From NCBI GenBank assembly GCA_949130485.1, contig OX422183.1, positions 10,700,543 through 10,764,542 on the forward strand: DNA of 64,000 nucleotides, given 5' to 3'. Each line of letters starts with the position of its first letter. Position 1 is the first letter of the stretch. The notes beneath the pieces are model-generated. The model was given only the letters and a program-made list of their open reading frames with translations, had not been told where the DNA came from and did not search any database. Positions 52,301 through 62,982 of this stretch are shown piece after piece. The position numbers and the translations under genes were made by a program. The DNA comes from Agelas oroides. Its lineage: Eukaryota > Porifera > Demospongiae > Agelasida > Agelasidae.

Positions 52301-55300
52301 CGATTCATTCTATTGCTGGTGGAAGGTCAAACCTAGAATGGTGCATGTGCAATACCACAGCATACAATAGTGTGCATGGTCAGGTGAGTTACACCCCAAG
52401 ATGCAACTTAAAGGACCCGCGTAATATAATATAATATAACTAACTAATATAATACACAGGCCAGAGGAAGCGTTGGACATCCAATCTGAGTTGATATTCG
52501 TTAATGGCATGGTGCACTTACCCCAGGAATGAAACTTTGGTACACCGACAACTCTCCCTTCACCAACTACACCACTGTCACCCCTCACAGCGACTCCCGA
52601 AGCGCTTATGTGACGTCACACGTTCAATATACCTACGTATAAAATCATTGCGTGTATTGAGCGCGCTACTGTGCTTCGGGCTGATATTACGCGCGTAATG
52701 CGCGCGAGTATGAAGCATGCCTCGCTATTCACGATTTGATAAACAGTGATGTCTGGCTCCTCCCTTGAGGGTAAAGCTTTTTTAAGAAGCCACAAAACTC
52801 TAAGTCTTCCTACTTCAGCTAAATTTGCAGCACAAGACCCTGATCTATTAAGCCTTCTACTTCAGGTCTTGTAGCTAAGTAGCAGTGAACTTTTTCCCCT
52901 AAAGCCTACTAACAAAGATTTTACCTACGTATAGCACTGAACTCTAAAGTGTTCGAGCCAAGCCTTCCGTGAGCATCTTGGGGTGTGGTTACTTTGCTCG
53001 TATGAATATAAATTTTAGGTGGTTGGTGCAGTCGTTCTTATTAACCCTCGGCGCGCATGCGCGAGAGGGTTACAGTAGTTGTCCTGTGTGTCTGTGTGTG
53101 TCCGTTTTCTCTATTCTGCCTTCTCGCGCTTTTAGGCGTCCAACGAGAGGTATTAGCGGCTACAGCGCGGAAAATGCAGTAAAATTAAAAAGCCGTTTTC
53201 TCTAAAACTGCTTAGTTCAAAAGTTAGAAGCGTTATAAACTTACCGCGACTAAGTCAGCCATTTTCTTCACGTGCAATGTTTCTGTATACCTCTCCGTAA
53301 CACGTACGTAACGGTAATGTGTGATCATGTGAGTTGGAGCACGTGGTTTTTCCGTCTAACTCTAATAGACGTTTGTGACTGTCTTTTACGAGAGGTTCAG
53401 AAAGGTATGCTCACAGTGTAATACCGTAGATTAGGTCTATGCGTCTGAGAAAGGAATGCCCACAGTGTAATACCGTAGTGCACGTGAAGAGGTCAGTTTG
53501 TGACTGTGGCCGTGCCTTCGCATCGAAGAAAAGGAAAGCACAGTGTACTGCTGTTGGGGAGCCTGAGAACGCAATGAAACGTAGAAAAACCTTACTGTCT
53601 GAGGAAGAGTTATTAGTGACGAAAGAGAGAGACAAAGTCCCCAAAGTGAGTAAGAGAGCTTCTGAAACATGTGAGCAGACTTTGCACAGGCAAGAACAGA
53701 ACCAAACACATCTAGCTTGTGCCGAGGGTTCTGCACTTCAGTGCTGTTCATTAACCCTCGGCGCGCATGCGCAGCGAGGGTTACAGTACTTGGTCTGTGT
53801 GTGTGTGTGTCTGTCTGTGTGTCTGTTACTCAACATCTCACTTTTCACGTGTTTATTCGTGCCACAAACGATACTAACCTTCTTGGCGGCAGATGAAGGT
53901 CGAAAATTTTAAGCGATTTTCTCTGAAAATGCTTCGTTGCGAAGCTAGAGCATTTCCTGTATGTACGGCATGCGGCTACACGATAAGTCGGCCATTTTTT
54001 TACTCCGCGGAAAACGCGCATGCGTATGAATCTGGACCACGTGGCTAGCGGCGGAGAGACGTTCATTGCGGCGAGTTCGCCATTGGCGGTAAATATGCCT
54101 CCAACAAAGGTATGCCCGCAGTGTAAAGCTGCTGTGCTTGTAAGATGGAAGACATGTGAGCGCTGTGATCATGTCTTTCGATCCAAACGAAAAGCAGAGT
54201 GTAATTTGCGAGAGAAAGCTATGATAGTGCTAAAGATAAGTTGCACAAGGCCTGTGAAAGAGCGTCAGAAATTCGTGAGCGAACTTTGCATAGGCAGGAA
54301 GAAAACAGAATGTGCATGGCAAGCATGAGAGAGTCACGAGGCAGTGATTGATTCTAGTCAACACACAAGTAAAATCACATGCACTGCTGCGCTGAGGGTT
54401 TGGCACTTCAGTGCCTTTCATTTTTATAGGAATCACTTCAACTGTATCACCCCAACTACCATCAGGCCCTCCCACTTTTGGTGCTGAAGGCAGAGTCAGT
54501 ATAACTGTGATCATCCCAGGTGAAGAAACATTTTTCAAGTCACTGTAAAAAATACATATTTTCCTGCCATCTCTATTGCACCAGCATGACACATTATCAG
54601 AAGTCCAAGCAATGATTCTTAACTAGTAAGTTTTCTTGAAAGTCCATGCAGCAACACTGTAAAAACATTTGGTTTACTTCAACCATATTATGGTCATCTC
54701 AGTTGCATGCCTGTTGTGTACGTGACACTTTACAAACTTCAAGGGATGCTTCCAATTGATTGAAAGCTTAAGTGTAGTTGGGACGCTTCTCCTTTTTGTT
54801 AACTTAGGATCTTCTTGCAGAAAGGCTAACTATTTGACTACATTCCTGGATAACCATGCAACCAAGGAACTCCTCCAGGGGCGGATGTGTAGGATCTAAG
54901 AAACACCAAACCTTACCAGAAATGCTGATTTATAGGCTTTCTGCAAGATGATCCTAATCTAACAAAAGGGAGAAGCTTCTAAACTACACTTTGATTCAAA
55001 TTGTAAGCATCCCTTGATGATGTTCATAGCTAATGTTTCACTTACACAACAGGCATGCAACTGAGATGACCAAAATATGGTTGAAGTAACCCAAATGTTT
55101 TTAAAGTGAAGGAGCTTCTTTAGTTAAATCCGTCTCTTCTTTCAGAATACCTATTTGGCTATATTCCTGGCATTTTTTCCAAAATACCAAGACAACCCTG
55201 CGAGAGCAGCAAAGACAAACTTCTTTCAGATATAATTTGGCATCTCATGACATGTCATGCACACACGTGTAACTGAGGATGACTTTGAAGTAACAAAATA

Positions 55301-56088
55301 CAATAAAGGCAAATAGCTATAGGATGAGAATGTTACATATCCTTTGCAACTTAATATTATTCATGAAGTATTCTCTATGAGCTTTGTTGTCCTCTCCTTT
55401 CTTTAGTAACAGTGGTTGGTGCAGTAATAGTTCTTGTTGCTCTGACAGTCATTCTCAGCTTGTGCTTATACTTCCGAAGCAAGAGAAAAGGTAAACTGAC
55501 ATTCTGTCAATCAGTCAATCAGTGCTGTATATATCAGCCTACACAGCTGCATACCAGTATCATTCACTTATGTTTTGACTGTGACATTGTCCATGAATTT
55601 AAAATAAGCATGAACTTCCACCTTGTATCCCTCACCAAACTGCATTTTATCACTGTGGTGTGTGTGTGTTTTGTATTTGTGTGTGTGTTTGCGTGTGCAT
55701 GTGTGCAAGTAGGTATGTGTGTGTGTGTGTGTGTGTACACCTCTGATAGCACCATTATGGGATTTTCATTTACCCATTCTAACTGGCCAATGTAAATTAT
55801 TATTCTGCAGTGAATGCTGAACAAGCACCTTACTCTACAACAAACCATGAAGAACTGTACTACTCTACACCAAACAGTGAAGAACTGTACTACTCTACAG
55901 TGAACAGTGATGGTTTGTATTACTCTACACCGAACAGTGAAGAACTGTATTACTCAAATGTCAAAGAATTGAGTGCAATTGAGGTAACAAGGAATGATGC
56001 ATGTGAAATGCCACCACAGCATTCACTTCAAATCAACATGGAGGAAAATCCTGCATATGAAGTTGGTAGACCAAGAACTGTTAATTAG
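49350..56088 (+). CDS. Receptor R2: Ig/FN3 single-pass receptor with Tyr-rich tail
   Basis: Exons: 49350-49725 (signal peptide and Ig-like domain, FHCSVTG ... LLWRVD ... VVQCLA), 49797-50081 (FN3-like), 50145-50233, 50313-50541, exon 5 remnant 51909-52252, 54430-54519 (Ser/Pro stalk), 55407-55490 (TM, VVGAVIVLVALTVILSLCLY), 55811-56088 (tail, stop TAG). Phases agree except at exon 5, where a transposon (51361-51907) sits 8 bp after the acceptor. Splicing into it meets a stop after about 19 codons, which would give a secreted Ig-FN3 form. The tail has YYSTPN/YYSTVN repeats, L/VxYxxV ITIM-like sites and NPAY, so phosphotyrosine signalling is inferred. The ligand is unknown. The start is chosen by alignment with R3. 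A full-length membrane form needs a splice that bypasses the insertion. Confidence 0.75.
51361..51907. mobile_element. hAT-like element inserted in R2 exon 5
   Basis: Ends CAGTGGCGTAGGAACC and (inverse) CATAGGCGTAGGAAGC resemble hAT-type CAGTGGCGTAG termini. The flanks repeat CATTT. R3 shows the uninterrupted exon (CAACATTTGATGTGC). Inside are GCGC-rich small hairpins (GCCGCGCTACGCGCGGC) and pieces of the TAGCCTCGTTCCC family. It has no transposase. Confidence 0.85.
52253..53041. other. R2 intron 5, inserted non-coding sequence
   Basis: A (TA)n run at 52260-52284 follows the donor. From about 52400 the sequence departs from R1's intron and includes ATAATATAAT repeats and a CpG-rich patch (about 52590-52720) with GCGCGTAATGCGCGC. 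It rejoins the R1-like intron at about 53003 (GAATATAAATTTTAGG). Confidence 0.6.
53042..53750 (+). mobile_element. AACCCTCGGCGCGC element 1, with zinc-ribbon ORF
   Basis: Begins with a near-palindromic hairpin AACCCTCGGCGCGCATGCGC and ends GCCGAGGGTT followed by a GCACTTCAGTGC hairpin. An ORF starting at 53439 encodes KECPQCNTVVHVKRSVCDCG followed by a basic KKRK stretch, a small C4 zinc-ribbon-like protein with a coiled, charged C-terminal part. A second related element follows head to tail. Type of transposon unknown; a cargo or element-encoded DNA-binding protein is possible. Confidence 0.7.
53753..54418 (+). mobile_element. AACCCTCGGCGCGC element 2, with related zinc-ribbon ORF
   Basis: Same start hairpin and similar 3' end (GCTGAGGGTTTGGCACTTCAGTGCC). 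The ORF from 54095 encodes KVCPQCKAAVLVRWKTCERC then RSKRKAEC, clearly related to element 1 but diverged. R1 shows the site without both elements (GTTCTTATTTTATAGG). Confidence 0.7.
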
Positions 56089-57027
56089 GTAGTAACTAGT
56101 AAGTTATCTATGCTAATTTCTGTAACTTTTTGCAAAACATGAGTGTTTATGTGGTTTGCAGACACTTTTCACTACAACACCTTGCAAATTTTTAATTTGA
56201 CCACGGAGAGGGTGTGTGTATGCATGGTTGTGGTGAAGAGGAGGTGTGGAGGAGAGGGTGTGCCTTGCTATGGCATTTGAGATTGTGGGGGGGGGGGGGG
56301 GGGGGGTGAACGATTTGTGTACGTGTGTAAGCATGCACATGCTATAGGGGTCTATCCCCCAGGAAAATTTTGCAAATTAGATGCTCTGAGATTGCTTCTG
56401 AGGCCACTTTTGGCCCAAACCGGCACTACAATTATCATTGTTATCTGTACGTCTTCGCATGTATGACTCTAATTCGTATAGACGTCCACATGCCATTCAG
56501 TGGCTGTTGCTGAAGAGTCCAAACTTCTGAGTTTCCAGTGCTGAGATGAGGTGTGATGGAATTTTGATAAGATGCAAATTGTATTCAAAGCGATAACCGG
56601 AAGTTCTGGTCACGGCCCTTGGTGGGAAGGAAAGTGCGGCATGCGGCATGTGTGTATGACTTCCTAATCCTTTCATAGTGCATATTTCAGTGAGTAGGCA
56701 AAATGACACAAATAGTAGGTGAAATGAGACTAACCTGAGTACAGGTAGAATATGCAGTTAACTATAACTCGATTTTGTTCTGGTACATGCAAAACCTATC
56801 ATAATTGTAATAGTAGGAGTATATGACCCATATATATACACTCTGCAGTTCATCCAATGAAATACTTGTGTCAAGTCTAATAACATTATTTCTGGTACAG
56901 AGTGTTCTCATAATTGTACCACTTCTGCTCCTTTTTCTTTACCAGATTTTTGCTCTTGTTTCACCCCCACTTGAAATTTGGCTCTTGAGTGGTATGATTT
57001 TAAGCTATAGGAGGAGGAAAGGCATGT
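56089..57027. other. 3' flank of R2 and start of unit-3 repeats
   Basis: Contains a run of about 20 G at 56285-56306 and, from 56650, intergenic repeat shared with units 1 and 2. No gene was seen. Confidence 0.6.
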
Positions 57028-57305
57028 ACATATACCGTAATCTCTCAAAAATACGCCCATGGGCGATGAACTTAAGTGACTCCTCAAAGAAGGGGGTGGG
57101 CGTATTTTCGAGAGTTGTGATATTTCTCTCGAAAATACGCCCACCTCACACGCAGTTAGTCCAGCCCTTGTTACTTGCGCATGTGGTGATGCAAATGGTG
57201 TCTGCCTTAATTTGTTAGTCCCTCCTCTTGCACTGTGCTGTGCTTCTTGCTTAACATAACAGCTTATACTGTGGCACTAATGGGTGGGCGTACTTTCGAG
57301 AGAAA
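57028..57305. mobile_element. TACCGTAATCTCTC element
   Basis: Starts ATACCGTAATCTCTCAAAAATACGCCC and ends GGGCGTACTTTCGAGAGAAAA. The motif (T/A)CGAAAATACGCCCAC and its inverse occur four times. A non-autonomous inverted-repeat element; its TACCGTA end resembles that of the MITE at 5450-5839. Confidence 0.7.
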
Positions 57306-58303
57306 AGCACCTTTCAACAAACCAACAAACAACCTTTCTCCCTACAACTAGCTACCTACCCCACAAACCCTTCAAACACACCACCGTGTCGTTAACTACG
57401 GACCGACCCAGTACTGCTCACACCACAGCCTTCACTTACAAGACAACCCTTACCTGCCATGCCCAGCAGCTACAAAAGCCCACAACATACGCAACCCACT
57501 CCAACATGCCACACAGACTCAGCACTGATCTTGCACCCCACAGCTTGTACATATTAAACTAGCTAACCATGCCTGCCACACTCAACCGTAACAAAGTTAC
57601 AGCCACCCACAACACAACACACTCTCCATACACAACAACGTGCACTACACACCCAGTACTGCTCGTTCCACAGGCTTCCATGCCCAAGACAACCCTTCTG
57701 TGCACACAAGTAACAAACACAATGCATAGTCGGCAAAATGGCACAAGATGTAGGGATGGTGTAAAAGTATTGTGGTGTTGTTCCTATCTTGTTTGGTTGG
57801 TTTTTGAGGGTTCCATCCCTACATGTGCTTGTTTTCATTGAGAAAACTTTTTTGTGACTTTGTACTTTTAGTTGAGGTCTCAGGAAAAAGCTGTTAGCTA
57901 CACTGTTTAATTTTGAAGGTCTCAGTGTGAGTCTGGTATAAATGGCTCTTGTTAGATTATGAGTCCAAGGTATCTACAAGATGGGTTCTAAAAAATCAAC
58001 ATCCTGAAGGTCTCAAATGTCTATACACAATAGTCAAATATTCATACAGGAAGCTGGTTACTGTTGATTAAACTGAACAGGAAACTGTCAGTACTATACA
58101 TGAAGGTGCCTAGCTTCCTGTTTGAAAGTTTGGTGTCTGGTAATGGCTCTACAAAGTGGTCCAATTTTCACACAGTTCAGTTAGGAAACTGCTAATCCTC
58201 GCTAAAGTACATAGGTCCCATTTTGAACTTCTCAGTGTACGGCTGGTATATAGCAGTTAGACACTGAATCCAAGTAGCTATCTAGAAACCCAATGGTTAG
58301 AAC
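57306..58303. other. C/A-rich stretch and intergenic repeats
   Basis: 57306-57720 is rich in ACACA, CCACA and CAACC and gives long Thr/His frames in several readings, none of which looks like a known protein. From 57860 it is receptor-unit intergenic repeat. Confidence 0.5.
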
Positions 58304-58552
58304 CAAGAGTGCATAAGAACGGGCGGCTAGAGTAAGAGCATGCAACTCCAAAAGAAGCCCACAGTCCGGTCAAAATTATTGAACCGTGCTATAAATTGAA
58401 CACCCGGCACGTACTTAGCAACAACGGCTTATGTATACGCACAGCTGCGCAGTATGTGTTACTATTTTTAGTACGGTTCAATAATTCCGACCGGTTTCAA
58501 ATTTACGGAATTACACGCTCTTACTCTAGCTGCCCGTTCTTATGCGCTCTTG
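58304..58552. mobile_element. MITE family 'CAAGAGCGCATAAGAACG', copy 2, with target duplication
   Basis: Same ends and body as 7929-8165. It is flanked by TTAGAACC on both sides (58297-58304 and 58553-58560; the C at 58304 may belong to either). An 8-bp duplication fits the hAT superfamily. The sister units at about 40425 and 46200 lack the insertion. Confidence 0.9.
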
Positions 58553-59681
58553 TTAGAACCCAATGGTTCTACAAAGTAGTCAAATGTTTACACAGGTTGA
58601 TTTTATTGTGTTCAAGAAAACTACTAAGTGCTCAAGGGTTTTAAATAGTGTAGATCCCTAGGCAGATTTATGCTTACCCATGCAGTGTCATGTGAAATTG
58701 TATTCCAGGGAATATGGGTCATGTGAAATCATATTATGGGGGACCTTGGTCCCCATTTCCTCCCATTTCCTGGTAGTAATGGGGATCTTGCAATGAAATA
58801 TAGGACCTCCTCAATGACATGTAGGGAGTTGTTAACCAGGATATATTTGTGGTGAGACCATAGCGTTTTATCATTAGCACCTAAATGTAGAGAAGGTTAT
58901 CTGTTACCAACTTCAGCTCGGAAAATCACTTGCCGACATTTTGACTGAATAGCCATGCACTACTGAGGATATGCACATTGGAGGTCAAAGGTCGGTGAGA
59001 ATTGCTCCTCCCTTCCTGCCTCCTCATCACAGCGGTCCAGCAACCATGCAGGGACTTCCAGTCCTCCATCTCAGTGGAAGCACTCCTCTGAGGATGTCAT
59101 CTGGTGCAGTAAAACACTCTGAATGATCTGATATAGCAATCAGCATTTATGCAGGAGCCAACAGAGAAGCCACTGAAACATTAGCACCTAGTGTGACAGT
59201 TATCAGCAAATAACACATTAGCACATATTAACAGTCACTAGCTAATTAAAAGATGCCACAACAAAATGATAACAACCAGCTTTTGTTGCTAGTTACAAAA
59301 CCTGTCTCCCTAATGATTTGCAGCACATGGTAAAAGCATGCGAAACTGAGACTCCACAGACCATATCACTGAATACAGATATAGATACCCCACACTAGTT
59401 TGTGCCTAACCGAGCTGGCTAGCTTTGCTCGATAGAGATTCTGTGAGATGGATGATGGCATTCCAGCAAATGACACATTTGCCATTGCCATTGTTTGAAG
59501 TGATAGTGCAACAATAGTTAACCCACGCCCAGGAGGCCCTATAGTCTCGCAAGCCCGACCCACTTCCGTCGGGCTTGCGAGGCTAGTCTCGTGCCCAGAC
59601 CCAACCCTCTCGCGTGAGCTGGGTGGGGTCTGGGCACGAGACTATGCGAGGCATGGTCGAGGCAAGGCTATTAACTGCACA
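58553..59681. repeat. Intergenic repeat of receptor unit 3, with two stem-loops
   Basis: Matches 40440-41460. At 59543-59646 two adjoining hairpins (TAGTCTCGCAAGCCCGAC and GTCTCGTGCCCAGACCC with their inverses) sit upstream of the R3 promoter. Confidence 0.75.
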
Positions 59682-59689
59682 TTACGTAA
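59682..59689 (+). promoter_or_regulatory. TTACGTAA palindrome upstream of R3
   Basis: 112 bp before the ATG, matching the R2 site in sequence and distance. Confidence 0.5.
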
Positions 59690-59800
59690 TCATAGCGCGG
59701 AACACTGGACTTCCTGTCGTCTTGTGCCCAGACTCGGCCTGGACTCTGAGAACGATACATGCTGGCCGTCGATCGTACTGGGTATACGAACGCGGAGAAG

Positions 59801-62800
59801 ATGCTTGGATTATCTCTGGACCTGATTTTTGTTGTAGTGCTGTGGGCGCAGGGTGGATGTGCTCAGAATCTCAGTGCCTTTCTAACTCCGCTCGCTTTCA
59901 ATGCCAGCCAAGGATCGGAAACCACTTTTCATTGCTCCGTGACTGGTGCAGATACACTTCTCTGGCGAGTTGATAATGAAATAATCATGAGCCCCAGTAG
60001 CATGGAAAACAACCGCGGAATAAGGTTCACACAACCAGTGGCGGGCATTTTTGGTAGCTTCCAGTCAAATCTTACCATACCAGCAACTCCGGAAAATGAT
60101 GGCTCAGTGGTGCAGTGTGTTGCAGCAATGATACCTGGGAGTAATGTGCTTAGTAGCACTGCCTCTTACCGAGTGCAAGGTAGTGTTGTAGCTTTAATAC
60201 TAGTATTATCTCAGATACTCCCTGATGCTGGGACAATCTTTCTGTACAGGTTTATTGGATCCCCCCATTAACTTGACTATTGTCAATCAGGATGTTTCTC
60301 GCAGTAGGCTGTTGTGGGGAGCTCCAGAGTCTCTGGACATAACAGACATTGAGCCAGACATCAGTAACTACAGAATCTGCACTAACCTCTCTGGAGTGTG
60401 CATCAAAACAACTGAATTGGAACATGTCTTTCCCAATGTTCGTATTCCCATTGAGTTCAGTGTGACAGCCGTAAACATAGTGGGAGAGAGTAATGCATCT
60501 ATCACAATTTATGAACCATGTGACCCCACAACAGGTAATGAGAATACATTAAAATCAGTATAGTTTGAGTTGATTGACTTTTGAGTCGTATTCACAGAGC
60601 CTGAAAGTGTCAACGGAAGTGATGTCAGAAGTAATATCTCATTTCAAGCCCTAGAAAACCCAGTTGTAACATTCAGTTTTCTGGAGGTAAGTTTGAGCCC
60701 CTTCACTGTCTACCAACATGCATGCTATGTGTATGCTAATTCTTTGTGTACAGGTCTCATCAGCTGGAAGTACTAACTGTCTCAATGTATACACGGTGGA
60801 GACTACCCCAGTGTCTTCCATGGAGGCAGTCATGCATGGACCGTTGATACCCAGGGTCACAGATGCATCAACACTCATTGTTTCCATCGACTCTAACCTT
60901 GTTCCTAACAATGTCTATACTGCCACACTCATTACTGTCAATGTACAGGGCAGCGTAAACTCCACTGGATTGATACAATTCAGTAAGTAAGCTGAGATAT
61001 TGCTGTGGTGAATGAACCACCACATTGGAATGCCATCTTTTGCATTCTTGTAATCAAATCCCATTTACTTACTAACTACATTCCAAACTAAAAATACATG
61101 GCTTTATTGGATTTAGAGATTGTAGTGTGCTGTACGCATGTGGGAGAAAACACAGTTATTTTGTTACGAGCCTGAAGGATGTTAGCCTTCTGTTACCTAT
61201 ACTGTGGCATGCATACTGCACACACTCATGTAACACCTACAGCAACATTTGATGTGCAGGAAGTGACTGTTTCTATTGGCCCTGGAACTATCACTGTTGT
61301 GTGTAGTTTTGCAGAGGGATCAGATGCGAGAGGCTGTCACATTGTCATCAGTGAGCAAAATTCTGGTGAAGAGTTGTGCAGAAATGTTACAAGGCAGTTG
61401 ATGTCTGGGTCTGCCTTGGCACTGACTGCCACTCACACGGAGAATAATCTACAGCCTGGAGTTTATGACGTTTCAGTGTTTGATTTGGAAAGTGATGGGG
61501 GCATCGATTTGCAAAGTACTGTACACAGTCAAAGAGTGGACATTACAGAACCTCCAACACTAACCCCCACTCCTGTACCTTCCCTGCCTCCAGGTAAGTA
61601 GCTAGAGTGTGATAATCCTTTTCTCAGGCTGCTGGATCTCAAAAATCAAATTGAATCCGGGACGATGCATGTGAAAGTGGCCACAGATGCTTTATGAGTA
61701 TGATGTTATGTTGACATAGGGATCACCTCAACTGTGTCACCCCCACTACCATCACCCCCTCCAACTTTTGAAGATAGAGCTGGAGTCAATGCAGCTGTGA
61801 TTGTCCCAGGTGAGAAAACATCTTTCCTTGCATAGCCAACTGGATGAGATGTTATATATTTTCCTTCTTCCTTCTTCAGTGGCAGTGGTTTTTCCAGTAG
61901 TAGTGGTTCTTGTTCTGATAATCGTTGTTGTATGCATATATATCTATCAGCGTCAACAACCCAAAAGCAAAAGTAAGACACTAGCTCTATTGACAAGTTA
62001 CATGCTTGTATTACATACAATTCACTAATGTAGAATGATTTTGGAAGGCTCTTTTTGCAGGCTGCAGTAAAACGATTGTTTCATTTTCTATAGAATTACA
62101 ACATAGTGGCTCAGAAAATGGACTTGTTTCTACTGAGAGTGTAGATGGAAGGCAGACGTTCACACTGCAGACGTAAGTCTGAATAATAGTCAAACAATCA
62201 CTTTCCTAAAAATTATACCTGAAGTCTTTAACTGTATATTACAATAACTGAATATGAAACTAACACTTCATTTTCAATGTAAGTTTATATAAAGCTGATA
62301 TTGTATACACCCAAGAAACCACAGATATGATGTGAAACCTAAAACTATAGTTCTGTTTACAGTAGCTTTGGCCCTCTTACTATACTACTACATCCTAGTG
62401 CATGGATTTTAAATTTTATACCACAAACAAGGGCTTTTTGTTTTACCTAAAGTACAAAAGAATTGTCAACAGAAACACTTCCAGCTATGAGAGAAGGGTC
62501 ATGTGAATATGGAAGCTAAAATGAAAGTGAACTCAGTAATGCTGTAGAAAGTACAAAGGAGCAGATCATTTGTGTAAGTTTTCATTTCAGCTATTAGGTG
62601 GTACTCTTGAGCTGTGAGACCAGTGCTATGTAATTGTTGTACACAGCTAATCAAATGCAAACTCAGCAATGCACATGATATAAATTATTCATAACCACCA
62701 AAAAAAGTAGTCTGGCCAAAACCACACCAGTAGGATGATGCTGCCACTGTAGGTATAATAATGGCCAACAATTTAGGGAAATGCTAAGGGATATTTTGAC

Positions 62801-62982
62801 CCCCACTATACATCTGTTATCTACTCCCCAGGAAAAGCTCTACCCTTCAGCAACAAGATGTTGAGTTTATATTTTCTGCACCCAAGCATAGCAGTGAGGG
62901 ACTGACACAAGAACTTAGTCTCAGTCAGGATTCCATTGCCATGCAACCACTCCCAGCCCTTCCCACAGTAACCAAAGACCAG
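59801..62982 (+). CDS. Receptor R3: Ig/FN3 single-pass receptor, partial at right edge
   Basis: Exons that all join in phase: 59801-60179 (signal peptide, Ig-like: FHCSVTGADTLLWRVD, VVQCVAAM), 60250-60534 (FN3-like), 60598-60686, 60754-60982, 61243-61593 (domain with FAEGSDARGCHIVISEQ), 61720-61809 (Pro/Ser/Thr stalk), 61880-61972 (TM, VVFPVVVVLVLIIVVVCIYI), 62094-62172, 62832-62982 (cytoplasmic, Gln/Ser-rich, no YYST repeats). The FN3 exon is almost the same as R2's, the Ig exon is closest to R1's, and the tail is unlike either. No stop follows the last exon, so the gene continues, perhaps via 63896-63963. Several NxS/T sites in the ectodomain fit a glycosylated surface protein. Function is inferred from architecture only. 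Confidence 0.8.

Noticed and set aside
53439-53912. 157-residue ORF taken as one protein across both zinc-ribbon elements
   Set aside because: Its C-terminal third runs through the start of element 2 and a GT repeat; only the CPQC part is shared with element 2.
57284-57562. Thr/His-rich ORF next to the TACCGTAATCTCTC element
   Set aside because: Composition-driven reading of CA-rich DNA with open frames on both strands and no recognisable domain.
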